In this document: piece after piece, positions 25,922 through 34,923 of the stretch
Layout of the letters: every line of letters begins with the position of its first letter
Position numbering within the stretch: position 1 is the stretch's first letter
NCBI GenBank assembly: GCA_903835655.1
Contig: CAILNT010000041.1
Span: 1-35,130, forward strand
Source of the DNA: an uncultured Pseudomonadota bacterium
GTDB taxonomy: Bacteria; Pseudomonadota; Gammaproteobacteria; Burkholderiales; Thiobacillaceae
Length of the DNA: 35,130 bases
Reading direction: 5' to 3'
Program-made: the position numbers and the translations under genes
Notes under the pieces: model-generated
Told to the model about the DNA's origin: nothing
Databases searched by the model: none
The model's input: the letters and a program-made list of their open reading frames with translations, nothing else

Positions 25922-25997
25922 GGGTTGTTAGCTCAGTTGGTAGAGCAGCGGACTCTTAATCCGTAGGTCGTCAGTTCGAATCTGACACAGCCCACCA
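25922..25997 (+). tRNA. tRNA-Lys (anticodon CTT)
   Basis: 76 nt with encoded CCA. The acceptor arms are GGGTTGT and ACAGCCC, with one G-U pair. The anticodon loop is CTCTTAA and the anticodon stem is the same as in the first tRNA. It reads AAG only, and probably arose by duplication of the neighbour and anticodon change. Followed by a terminator. Confidence 0.95.
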
Positions 25998-26003
25998 AAA
26001 CCA

Positions 26004-26031
26004 GGGGTTTGGCGAGTGCCAAGCCCCTTTT
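26004..26031 (+). terminator. Rho-independent terminator of the tRNA pair
   Basis: GGGGTTTGGC (26004-26013) pairs with GCCAAGCCCC (26018-26027) as a 10-bp stem with one G-U pair and a 4-nt loop, followed by TTTT. It lies 6 nt after the second tRNA. Confidence 0.8.
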
Positions 26032-26116
26032 CGTTGACAGGTCTCGAAGCACCCGCCGGGGGCCATGTCTGTCAAACCGAATGAGCCGCGGCGGCGACCG
26101 CGCACCACTCCCAGGC

Positions 26117-26145
26117 TTGACCGGACCGGGCGCAATCGCTAGTGT
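26117..26145 (+). promoter_or_regulatory. Possible promoter of ilvB
   Basis: TTGACC (26117-26122) and TAGTGT (26140-26145) are spaced by 17 bp, giving a leader of about 28 nt before ATG 26180. The -10 is weak. No leader peptide rich in Leu, Ile or Val codons and no attenuator is visible between the tRNA terminator and ilvB. Confidence 0.4.
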
Positions 26146-26179
26146 ACAACCCCTTTCAAAATACCAAGATACCCTCGCC

Positions 26180-27889
26180 ATGGCGGACATGGAATTGACC
26201 GGTGCAGAGATCGTCGTCCGCTGTTTGCGGGATGAGGGCATCAAGCACGTCTTCGGCTATCCCGGCGGCGCTGTTCTCAACATCTACGACGAGATCTACA
26301 AGCAAACGGCGTTCGAACACATCCTGGTTCGTCACGAGCAGGCAGCCGTGCATGCCGCGGACGCCTACGCGCGCAGCACCGGCCAGGTCGGCGTGGCGAT
26401 CGTGACCTCCGGGCCAGGCGCGACCAATGCGGTTACCGGCATCGCCACCGCCTACATGGACTCGATTCCCATGGTGGTCATCTCCGGCCAGGTGCCTACG
26501 GCCGCGATCGGCCAGGACGCCTTCCAGGAAGTCGACACCGTCGGCATCACCCGCCCCTGCGTGAAGCACAATTTCCTGGTCAAGGACGTGCGCGACCTGG
26601 CGACCACCATCAAAAAGGCCTTCTATATCGCCGCGACGGGTCGCCCCGGCCCGGTCGTGGTCGATGTCCCCAAGGACATCACCCAGCACGCTTGCGCCTA
26701 CCTATACCCGGCGAGCGTGTCCATGCGCTCCTACAATCCCACCAGCAAGGGACACGCTGGCCAGATCAAGAAGGCCGTGCAGATGCTGCTGGAAGCCAAG
26801 CGGCCGATGATCTACACGGGTGGCGGCGTGGTGCTCGGCAATGCCGCTCCCCGTGTCACCGAGATGGTGCGCCTGCTTGGGTCCCCCGTGACCAGCACCC
26901 TGATGGGCCTGGGTGGCTATCCCGCGCCCGATCCCTTGTTCCTCGGGATGCTGGGCATGCACGGCACCATCGAAGCCAACATGGCCATGCAGCACTGCGA
27001 CGTGCTTCTGGCGGTGGGCGCGCGCTTCGACGACCGCGTCATCGGCAATCCCAAACATTTCGCAAAGGAAGCGCGCCGCATCATCCATATCGATGTCGAC
27101 CCCTCATCCATCTCCAAGCGCGTCCGCGTCGATGTACCCATCGTCGGCGAGGTGGATCAAGTGATTGAGGAAATGCTCAAGCAGATCCAGGCCGGAAGTG
27201 GACAGATCGACCAGTCCGCGCTCAAGGCCTGGTGGACTCAGATCGAGCTCTGGCGCGCCCAGGACTGCATGAAATACGACCATGGCTCGGCCAAGATCAA
27301 GCCCCAATACGTCATCGAGAAGCTCTACGAAGTGACCGGCGGCCAGGCCTATGTGACGTCCGATGTCGGCCAGCACCAGATGTGGGCGGCCCAATACTAC
27401 CCATTCGATCAGCCACGCCGCTGGATCAATTCCGGTGGGCTGGGCACCATGGGCTTCGGCCTGCCCGCCGCGATGGGGGTGCAGATGGCGCACCCAGGCG
27501 CGCAGGTGGCCTGCGTCACCGGCGAAGGCAGCATCCAGATGAATATCCAGGAACTGTCCACCTGCAAGGAATGGAAGCTGCCGATCAAGGTCATCCTGCT
27601 CAACAACGGCTTTCTGGGCATGGTGCGGCAGTGGCAGCAGTTCTTCTACGAAGAGCGCTACGCCGAATCCTACATGACCTCCTTGCCCGATTTCGTGAAG
27701 TTGGCCGAGGCCTATGGCCATGTGGGCATCCTCGTCGAGAAACCCGAGGATGTGGAGCCGGCGCTGCGCGATGCCTTCGGCAAATACAAGGACAGGCTGG
27801 TGTTCATCAATTTTCTGACCGACCCGGCCGAGAATGTCTTCCCCATGATCCCGGCAGGCAAGGGATTGTCTGAAATGATCCTGGTTTAA
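26180..27889 (+). CDS. ilvB: Acetolactate synthase large subunit
   Basis: 569 aa, cytoplasmic. A ThDP, FAD and Mg enzyme that condenses pyruvate with pyruvate or 2-oxobutyrate, the first common step to valine, leucine and isoleucine. The N-terminal FGYPGGAVLNIYD and catalytic Glu53 in RHEQAAVHAA are present, together with SGPGATN. The ThDP-binding end is GEGSIQMNIQELSTC followed by ILLNNGFLGMVRQWQ. It has no quinone-dependent pyruvate-oxidase features, and ilvH follows 5 bp later, which confirms the biosynthetic role. ATG 26189 is an alternative start. Confidence 0.95.
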   Translation: MADMELTGAEIVVRCLRDEGIKHVFGYPGGAVLNIYDEIYKQTAFEHILVRHEQAAVHAADAYARSTGQVGVAIVTSGPGATNAVTGIATAYMDSIPMVVISGQVPTAAIGQDAFQEVDTVGITRPCVKHNFLVKDVRDLATTIKKAFYIAATGRPGPVVVDVPKDITQHACAYLYPASVSMRSYNPTSKGHAGQIKKAVQMLLEAKRPMIYTGGGVVLGNAAPRVTEMVRLLGSPVTSTLMGLGGYPAPDPLFLGMLGMHGTIEANMAMQHCDVLLAVGARFDDRVIGNPKHFAKEARRIIHIDVDPSSISKRVRVDVPIVGEVDQVIEEMLKQIQAGSGQIDQSALKAWWTQIELWRAQDCMKYDHGSAKIKPQYVIEKLYEVTGGQAYVTSDVGQHQMWAAQYYPFDQPRRWINSGGLGTMGFGLPAAMGVQMAHPGAQVACVTGEGSIQMNIQELSTCKEWKLPIKVILLNNGFLGMVRQWQQFFYEERYAESYMTSLPDFVKLAEAYGHVGILVEKPEDVEPALRDAFGKYKDRLVFINFLTDPAENVFPMIPAGKGLSEMILV

Positions 27890-27894
27890 GGACG

Positions 27895-28386
27895 ATGCGG
27901 CATATCATTTCCCTCCTGATGGAAAACGAGGCCGGTGCGCTCTCGCGAGTGGCCGGTCTGTTCTCCGCGCGTGGCTACAACATCGAGTCATTGACCGTGG
28001 CGCCCACCGAAGATGCCACGCTCTCGCGCATGACCATCGTCACCCGGGGTTCCAACGACGTCATCGAACAAATCACCAAACAGCTAAACAAGCTGATCGA
28101 CGTGGTCAAGGTGCAGGACCTCAGCGACGGCAGCCATATCGAACGTGAGCTGATGCTGGTGAAAGTGCGCGCCAGCGGCGAGATGCGCGAAGAAATGAAG
28201 CGCATGGCCGACATATTTCGTGGCCGCATCATCGATGTCTCGGACAAGACCTATACGATCGAGCTCACCGGCCCCGGCTCCAAGCTGGATGCCTTCCTGA
28301 GTGCCGTCGATGCGACGGCCATCGTCGAAACCGTGCGTACCGGCGCCTCCGGCATCGGCCGTGGCGACCGCATCATGAAGCTCTAG
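27895..28386 (+). CDS. ilvH: Acetolactate synthase regulatory small subunit
   Basis: 163 aa. An ACT domain at the N-terminus (HIISLLMENEAGALSRVAGL, then GYNIESLTV) binds valine for feedback inhibition. The C-terminal half (about 80-160) activates the large subunit. Full-length IlvH type. It starts 5 bp after ilvB. A 59-bp gap separates it from ilvC, and in that gap ATGGGAA (28389-28395) and TTCCCAT (28415-28421) form an imperfectly nested inverted repeat. Confidence 0.96.
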   Translation: MRHIISLLMENEAGALSRVAGLFSARGYNIESLTVAPTEDATLSRMTIVTRGSNDVIEQITKQLNKLIDVVKVQDLSDGSHIERELMLVKVRASGEMREEMKRMADIFRGRIIDVSDKTYTIELTGPGSKLDAFLSAVDATAIVETVRTGASGIGRGDRIMKL

Positions 28387-28430
28387 TGATGGGAAGGGAT
28401 CAGCCCCTGCCCATTTCCCATTCCCGCTAA

Positions 28431-29462
<1,032 letters not shown>

Positions 29463-29534
29463 TGGAGAGCTCAGAGCAGTAGCGGTTAGCGGAATATCCG
29501 CTCTCCGCTGCCCGCTCTCTTCTCCCCGCTAACT

Positions 29535-30203
29535 ATGTGCATCGGCATCGCTCCTCCCCCCAAGGCCCCCTGGCCACACCCGCTCATTGCCCGTGAGGGC
29601 TGGCCGTTTCTGGCCATATCCTTCCTCTCCAGCCTCGCCGTCACCTCGCTGGCCGGGTGGGTTTGGGCGCTACCGCTCTGGGTCATCGCCGTCTTCGTGT
29701 TGCAATTCTTCCGCGACCCGCCGCGTCATGCGCCGATCGGCGTCGACCTGGTACTGTCGCCGGCCGATGGCCGTATCGTCGCCGTGGAAGAAGTCGATGA
29801 CCCCTGGCTCAAGCGCCGCGCGCTCAAGATCAGCGTGTTCATGAACGTCTTCAATGTCCATTCCAACCGCGCGCCGGTGGATGGCGTCGTGAAGGGCCGC
29901 TGGTACAACCCCGGGAAATTTGTGAACGCCGACCTCGCCAAGGCCTCCACGGAAAACGAAAGGAATGCGCTCTGGTTCCAGACCGAGGACGGTCGGGATG
30001 TCACCTGTGTCCAGGTAGCCGGCCTCATCGCCCGCCGCATCCTCTGTTACGTCGAAGCCGGAGCGGTATTGCAGCGCGGCGAGCGCTACGGCTTCATCCG
30101 TTTTGGCTCGCGCGTGGATGTCTACCTGCCCCTCGATGCCCGTCCGCGGGTAGCGCTTGGCGACAAGGTGAAGGCGTCCAGCAATGTCCTGGCACAACTT
30201 TGA
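29535..30203 (+). CDS. psd: Phosphatidylserine decarboxylase proenzyme
   Basis: 222 aa, short PSD-A type. Makes phosphatidylethanolamine at the inner membrane. Hydrophobic stretches lie near residues 25-58, followed by [13 protein letters not shown] and [14 protein letters not shown]. The self-cleavage site that creates the pyruvoyl group is Gly191-Ser192 in [11 protein letters not shown]. The annotated N-terminus ([10 protein letters not shown]) has no visible ribosome site, so the true start could differ slightly. The gene lies between ilvC and pssA and overlaps none of them. Confidence 0.92.
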   Translation: MCIGIAPPPKAPWPHPLIAREGWPFLAISFLSSLAVTSLAGWVWALPLWVIAVFVLQFFRDPPRHAPIGVDLVLSPADGRIVAVEEVDDPWLKRRALKISVFMNVFNVHSNRAPVDGVVKGRWYNPGKFVNADLAKASTENERNALWFQTEDGRDVTCVQVAGLIARRILCYVEAGAVLQRGERYGFIRFGSRVDVYLPLDARPRVALGDKVKASSNVLAQL

Positions 30204-30205
30204 AC

Positions 30206-31000
30206 ATGGATGAGCGAGCAGCCGACTCCTCGGCGGAACCCGACAACACCGACGAAGAACACTCCGCCAAACTGCGCCGGCGCGGTATCTACCTGCTGCC
30301 TAACCTGTTCACCACCGGTGCGCTGTTCGCCGGTTTTTATTCCATAGTCCAGGCCATGAACGGCAACTTCGAGCTGGCCGCCGTCGCCATCTTCGTGGCC
30401 ATGATCCTGGATGGACTGGATGGCCGGGTGGCGCGCCTCACCAACACCCAGAGCGCCTTCGGCGCGGAATACGACTCCCTGTCCGACATGGTTTCCTTCG
30501 GCGTGGCGCCGGCCCTGGTCATGTACAGCTTCGCCCTGAAGGGCATGGGCAAGTTGGGCTGGGTGGCCGCCTTCGTCTATTGCGCCGGAGCCGCGCTGCG
30601 CCTGGCACGCTTCAACACCCTGCACGGAGTCCAGGACAAGCGCTGGTTTCAGGGCCTGCCCAGCCCGGCGGCCGCAACCCTGGTAGCCGCCCTGGTCTGG
30701 GTCATGGTGGACAACCACGTGACCGGCCAGGATATCCGCTGGCTGGCCTGGGCCCTGACCCTGTTCGCCGGAGTGAGCATGGTGACCAACCTTCGCTTCT
30801 ACAGTGGCAAGGACATCAATCTCAAGCGCAGCGTGCCGTTCATGGTCATCGTCCTGATCGCGCTGTCGATTTCCCTGGTCGCCATCGACCCGCCCATCAT
30901 GCTGTTGCTGCTCCTGATCGCCTACGGCCTGTCCGGCTATTTCCTCTGGGCAAAACGGCGCCTGAGAAGACGCCCGGAGTTCAGCTCCACGCAAAAATGA
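30206..31000 (+). CDS. pssA: CDP-diacylglycerol-serine O-phosphatidyltransferase
   Basis: 264 aa, multi-pass inner-membrane protein that makes phosphatidylserine for the preceding decarboxylase. The CDP-alcohol phosphotransferase motif DGLDGRVARLTNTQSAFG followed by AEYDSLSD is at about 70-97. Six to eight hydrophobic helices follow, and the C-terminus is basic (RRLRRRPEF). ATG 30206 starts 2 bp after the psd stop, so the two are coupled. This is the membrane type, not the unrelated soluble PLD-like PssA of E. coli. Confidence 0.95.
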   Translation: MDERAADSSAEPDNTDEEHSAKLRRRGIYLLPNLFTTGALFAGFYSIVQAMNGNFELAAVAIFVAMILDGLDGRVARLTNTQSAFGAEYDSLSDMVSFGVAPALVMYSFALKGMGKLGWVAAFVYCAGAALRLARFNTLHGVQDKRWFQGLPSPAAATLVAALVWVMVDNHVTGQDIRWLAWALTLFAGVSMVTNLRFYSGKDINLKRSVPFMVIVLIALSISLVAIDPPIMLLLLLIAYGLSGYFLWAKRRLRRRPEFSSTQK

Positions 31001-31131
31001 AGGGCTAGCCCGTTTGAGCGGCTGCGCGTCAACCGGGTCGCTGAATTCGCTCAGAACGCGGACTTCATGGCTTCCCGTGTGATCATCGGGTTATCCTCAG
31101 GAAACACACACGGAAGGAGGCATCCTGCCTT

Positions 31132-31713
31132 GTGTCCCGTCCTGCATTACGAGCATCCAACATGAATTTGGCTTTTCGCTTCATCGCGCTACTGCTGGGC
31201 CTTTCCGGCCCCGCTGGTGCCGCCGACCAGGGGCACTCTCCTTCGCTTGCAGAACTGGGGCATTCCTTCAAGAACGCACTGACCGAGGAGGAAACCCGGT
31301 TGCTGCTCGAATACATGCGGGATTCGGTCATGGCTGCGTTCAATGACGAAGAAATCACGCTGCCGGCGGACCTGGCGTTCAAACTGGAAGTACTGCAACA
31401 GAGGCTGAAAAAGGAAAGCAATTTCTATCTGGATAATTTCCTTAAACAACTGGAGCAGGACATCAAACGCTCCCTCAAGGAAAAGATGGAACCCTCGCCG
31501 CCTGTGCCCTATACCACGCCCGAGTTGCCCTTGCTGCAAGCGGCTACGCCGCCCCCGGTGGTGGTTCCCGATGCCCCCAAGGCGGTGGCGAGCGTGCCGC
31601 CAGTCAGTTTCAGCCCGCCCCCCTGGGGCTATGCGCCCTGGTTTTACCTGCCGCGCCTGGTTTTCCCCACGCTACCTGCCGCAGTTCCGGGAGATGCCGC
31701 CAAGGCCAGATAG
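31132..31713 (+). CDS. Hypothetical exported protein with Pro-rich C-terminus
   Basis: 193 aa from GTG 31132, with AAGGAGG 11 nt upstream; ATG 31162 would give 183 aa. Both include a signal peptide (MNLAFRFIALLLGLSGPAGAA). The mature N-terminal half is helical and charged (FKNALTEEETRLLLEYMRDS and LEVLQQRLKKESNFYLDNFL). The C-terminal half is rich in Pro, Val and aromatic residues (PPWGYAPWFYLPRLVFP). I recognise no family. The charged helical part could oligomerise, and the end could be a spacer or an envelope-contacting region. It stands alone between pssA and the SNF2 gene. Confidence 0.6.
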   Translation: MSRPALRASNMNLAFRFIALLLGLSGPAGAADQGHSPSLAELGHSFKNALTEEETRLLLEYMRDSVMAAFNDEEITLPADLAFKLEVLQQRLKKESNFYLDNFLKQLEQDIKRSLKEKMEPSPPVPYTTPELPLLQAATPPPVVVPDAPKAVASVPPVSFSPPPWGYAPWFYLPRLVFPTLPAAVPGDAAKAR

Positions 31714-31775
31714 GGGTTCGCCCAATCGCCGCACTACGCGCCCACGAAGCCTGCCGGTATCGATCCACCCTTTGA

Positions 31776-34448
31776 ATGTCGAAACTCCCCGATTTTACTG
31801 ATACGGATGTCCTGCGCTGGTACGGCGCCGAGAAACTGGACATGGCGCAATCACTGCGAAACGCGGTCAGCCAGGTCGAGGTGCGGCCGCCGCGCATCGC
31901 CGCATATGTCAAAGGGCGTGAGCGCCAGCCCTACCGCGTGGTCATCAGCCTGGACCTTGCCAAGAACGGTAAGCCTCGCGCGATTTCCGGGTGCAGTTGT
32001 GGCGACGGCTGGATGTGCGAGCATGCCGCCGCCGTCATGCTCGCCCTGCTTCGGGACAAGCGCCTGGCGATACCGGTAAGCACGCGCCCCTCCCGGCCGG
32101 CCTCAAGAGACGACGACGACGAGCAGACACCACCCGCGGTCGCATCGGTCGCAGGCAGCGCGCGTCTGATCGACGTCGAACCGCTGGCACTGCTCAAGAT
32201 CGGCACACTGGAGGTCTACGACGTCGGCCGCTTTCGCCGTTATACCTACGCCGAGCGCCGCTTCGATTTTCTCCATCCCATATTCGACTACGGCGATGCC
32301 TTAGTCGATGCCGGCAGCGACGGAGATCTCTTCGCCACAGGCGAGGGAGAAATCGTGCAGGTGCGGCGGCGCCCGGAGCGCGAGGCCGCGCTGCTGCGCG
32401 CGCTGACGGATGCCGGCGTGGAGCCGGTGCCGGCCCATACCCTGTTCGCCGTGCGACCGCGACCACCGCGGCTATGGGGGTTGGAAAGCCCCGCGCACTG
32501 GCCGCAGTTCATGACCGAACACCTGCCCGCCCTGCGCACGGCCGGCTGGCAGGTGGATCTACCCAGCGACTTCCGCCATCTCGTGCTGGAGGTAGACGAC
32601 TGGGAAGCCGAAATTGCCGAGGACGCCGGTGGCTGGTTCAATCTGGACATGGGCATCGTCGTCGAAGGCCAGCGCTTGGCCCTGGCGCCGCTGCTCTACG
32701 AACTGTTCCGCAGCGATCCACGCTGGCTCAATGCCAACCAGCTGAATAAAATGTCCGATCAGGCGCCAGTCATCCTGATCGCCCCCAAGGGGGTGCGGCT
32801 GCGCGTTTCTGCCGGCCGCATCAAACCGCTGGCGTTGACGCTTATCGACCTGTTCGACGGGCCGCCGGGGCAGGGGCCACTGCGTCTCTCGCGCCTGGAT
32901 GCGCCGCGCCTGGCACGGCTGGTCGAGATGCAACGCTGGCAGTTCAAGGGCGCCCACGCGGTCACACAGCTGGCCCGGGATCTACAGCACAGCGGCGGTA
33001 TCCAGCCGGCGGTGCCGCCCGCCGGCCTGGCCCTCACCCTGCGCCCTTACCAACTCGAAGGCCTGGCCTGGCTGCAATACCTGCGCGAACATGGCCTGGC
33101 CGGCATCCTGGCCGACGACATGGGCTTGGGGAAGACCGCGCAAACCCTGGCGCACCTGCTCCTGGAAAAAGAGGCTGGACGCCTGGATCGGCCTTGCCTG
33201 GTTGTGCTGCCCACCTCCCTGATCTTCAACTGGAAGCGCGAGGCGCAGCGTTTCGCCCCTTCGCTCAAGGTGCTCTCGCTGCATGGCAAAGAGCGCGCCG
33301 AGCGCTTTGCCGCCATTCCCGAACACGACATCGTCCTCACCACCTACCCCCTGCTCTGGCGCGATGCCGACCAGCTCTCTCTGGTGCACTATCACCTGCT
33401 GATCCTGGACGAGGCGCAGACGGTGAAGAACGTCGCCAGCAAGTCCGCGCAAGTGGTGCGGCGGCTCGCCACCCGCCACCGCCTCTGCCTCACCGGCACA
33501 CCGCTGGAAAACCACCTGGGCGAGCTTTGGGCGCAATTCGATTTCCTCCTTCCGGGCTTTCTCGACGATGCCCGGACGTTCACGAAGACCTGGCGCACGC
33601 CCATCGAAAAGCACGGCGATAGCCTGCGCCGCGACCTGCTCGCCGCACGGGTAAGGCCGTTCATCCTGCGCCGGCGCAAGGAGGACGTGGCGAAAGAGTT
33701 GCCGGCCAAAACCCTGATCGTGCGCACGGTGGAACTGGAGGGTGGGCAGCGCGACCTCTATGAAGCCGTGCGCAGCGCGATGGACGAAAAAGTACGCGAG
33801 GCCATCGCCGACAAAGGCTTCGCTCGCAGCCAGATCGTCATCCTCGACGCCTTGCTGAAATTGCGCCAGGTCTGCTGCGATCCACGCCTGGTCAAGCTGA
33901 CGGGTGCCGCGAAGGTGAAGGAACGGGCCAAGCTCGATCTGCTCATGGACATGTTGCCGGAACTGGTGGACGAGGGGCGCCGCGTCCTGGTGTTTTCCCA
34001 GTTCACCAGCATGCTGGCCCTGATCGAGGCGGAGCTGGTCGCCCGCAAGTTGGGCTACGTCAAACTCACCGGGGAAACCCAGGATCGCGAAGGCGTGATC
34101 GCCCGCTTCCAGGAGGAAGGCGTGCCGATCTTCCTGATCAGTCTCAAGGCTGGCGGCGTCGGCCTGAATTTGACCGCAGCCGATACCGTGATCCACTATG
34201 ACCCCTGGTGGAACCCCGCGGCGGAAAACCAGGCTACGGACCGTGCCCACCGCATTGGCCAGAAAAAGAAGGTCTTCGTCTACAAGCTGGTCGTATCCGG
34301 TAGCATCGAGGAAAAGATCCTCGCTCTCCAGGACAGAAAGGCCGAACTCGCCGCCGGAGTGCTCTCCGAAGATGCCGGCGCGCTGTCCAAGTTTGGCGAG
34401 GCCGATATCCGTGCCCTGCTAGCCCCCCTGCCACAAGGGAAGGGCTGA
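31776..34448 (+). CDS. SWIM zinc-finger SNF2-family helicase
   Basis: 890 aa. A SWIM-type zinc finger CSCGDGWMCEH (C73, C75, C81, H83) is near the N-terminus. A middle region of about 300 residues without a recognised motif follows. The SNF2 ATPase starts near residue 430: YQLEGLAWLQYL, ADDMGLGKTAQ (446-456), DEAQ (545-548), LTGTPLENHLGELW. The C-terminal lobe has VFSQFTSML and ATDRAHRIGQKKKVFVYKLV. SNF2 proteins translocate on double-stranded DNA to displace bound proteins or remodel complexes. Bacterial versions with a SWIM finger are common and their target is mostly unknown. No clear ribosome site is present, and no methylase or nuclease partner is adjacent. Confidence 0.88.
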   Translation: MSKLPDFTDTDVLRWYGAEKLDMAQSLRNAVSQVEVRPPRIAAYVKGRERQPYRVVISLDLAKNGKPRAISGCSCGDGWMCEHAAAVMLALLRDKRLAIPVSTRPSRPASRDDDDEQTPPAVASVAGSARLIDVEPLALLKIGTLEVYDVGRFRRYTYAERRFDFLHPIFDYGDALVDAGSDGDLFATGEGEIVQVRRRPEREAALLRALTDAGVEPVPAHTLFAVRPRPPRLWGLESPAHWPQFMTEHLPALRTAGWQVDLPSDFRHLVLEVDDWEAEIAEDAGGWFNLDMGIVVEGQRLALAPLLYELFRSDPRWLNANQLNKMSDQAPVILIAPKGVRLRVSAGRIKPLALTLIDLFDGPPGQGPLRLSRLDAPRLARLVEMQRWQFKGAHAVTQLARDLQHSGGIQPAVPPAGLALTLRPYQLEGLAWLQYLREHGLAGILADDMGLGKTAQTLAHLLLEKEAGRLDRPCLVVLPTSLIFNWKREAQRFAPSLKVLSLHGKERAERFAAIPEHDIVLTTYPLLWRDADQLSLVHYHLLILDEAQTVKNVASKSAQVVRRLATRHRLCLTGTPLENHLGELWAQFDFLLPGFLDDARTFTKTWRTPIEKHGDSLRRDLLAARVRPFILRRRKEDVAKELPAKTLIVRTVELEGGQRDLYEAVRSAMDEKVREAIADKGFARSQIVILDALLKLRQVCCDPRLVKLTGAAKVKERAKLDLLMDMLPELVDEGRRVLVFSQFTSMLALIEAELVARKLGYVKLTGETQDREGVIARFQEEGVPIFLISLKAGGVGLNLTAADTVIHYDPWWNPAAENQATDRAHRIGQKKKVFVYKLVVSGSIEEKILALQDRKAELAAGVLSEDAGALSKFGEADIRALLAPLPQGKG

Positions 34449-34482
34449 CGCTTCCCACAATCAGGACACCGGGCCCGCGTAG

Positions 34483-34509
34483 GTTGGGCTGAGCAAGTCG
34501 AAGCCCAAC
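34483..34509. repeat. Dispersed GTTGGGCT-type inverted repeat
   Basis: GTTGGGCT (34483-34490) and AGCCCAAC (34502-34509) are exact inverted arms around GAGCAAGTCGA. The same design, with a GAGCGCAGCGA-like loop, is a frequent intergenic repeat in Proteobacteria. It lies 34 bp after the SNF2 stop and may act as its 3' hairpin. Confidence 0.6.
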
Positions 34510-34559
34510 ACCTCGCGAGCGTCGATGTGCTCATGCCCAAACTTCCGAAGGCATGGAGG

Positions 34560-34719
34560 TTATGCCAGCCGCTCCGCTATCGCCGCGAACTGCGCGTAAG
34601 CCGCCTGCAGGTCTTCAGCGATTTCCAGCGCTAGGATGCACGGCTCGGGCAGGTTTTCGCTGTCTTCCAGGCTCTTGTCTTTGAGCCAGAAGATGTCCAG
34701 GTTCAACTTGTCACGCTTG
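34560..34719 (-). pseudogene. hsdM: 3' end of hsdM (type I restriction-modification methylase), interrupted
   Basis: The last 52 codons and the stop (34560-34562) of a type I N6-adenine methylase subunit remain in frame. The diagnostic C-terminal stretch KRDKLNLDIFWLKDKSLED is followed by ENLPEP, LEIAEDLQAAYAQF and a short tail. The match ends abruptly at 34720, where an insertion-element-like end begins. The N-terminal part would lie to the right, beyond the window, or be lost. No hsdS is seen downstream. It is therefore non-functional here unless reconstituted, which the sequence does not show. Confidence 0.7.
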
Positions 34720-34741
34720 ATCCTATTTTCCTCAGTTGAAC
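34720..34741. mobile_element. Insertion-element-like end A
   Basis: A 22-bp sequence beginning ATCCTATTTTCCTCAG and ending in AAC. It agrees at 18 of 22 positions with the left terminal repeat at 3861-3882. It begins exactly where hsdM homology stops, and a reading frame with a good ribosome site starts 62 bp inside it. The family is not identified. Confidence 0.5.
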
Positions 34742-34803
34742 GAGCGTAAATCGGCTAAAACTCAATGCTGACAATGGGTTAGATGAATCGGGAGGATCAC
34801 CCA

Positions 34804-34923
34804 ATGGGTGAGGCGGAATTTGAGCAAAAAACGCTGGTGAAGGCAGTGGATAGCGCGTTGGTCGAACTGGCTGAACAGGCTACTGCGATGATCCTAAATT
34901 CCTCTGTTACCCGGCCGCGATGA
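34804..34923 (+). CDS. Truncated reading frame behind end A
   Basis: The frame starts at ATG 34804 with GGGAGG 8 nt upstream and runs 39 codons. Residues 1-29 (MGEAEFEQKTLVKAV, then ALVELAEQATAM) look like real protein. From codon 30 the frame enters the second element-like end at 34891, so the original gene was probably cut there. It may be the beginning of a transposase, which is unproven. Confidence 0.35.
   Translation: MGEAEFEQKTLVKAVDSALVELAEQATAMILNSSVTRPR
34891..34912. mobile_element. Insertion-element-like end B
   Basis: ATCCTAAATTCCTCTGTT at 34891 matches end A over most of its outer 18 bases and lies in the same orientation 171 bp away. It cuts the frame starting at 34804. The reading frame of the next entry ends within it, so it could be the 3' end of a second, related element extending to the right. 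Confidence 0.45.

Noticed and set aside
26032-26179. Attenuator or leader peptide in front of ilvB
   Set aside because: No short frame with consecutive branched-chain codons and no terminator-antiterminator pair could be found.
32982-34250. Minus-strand frame opposite the SNF2 helicase
   Set aside because: Shadow of the helicase motor region, without a conserved motif.
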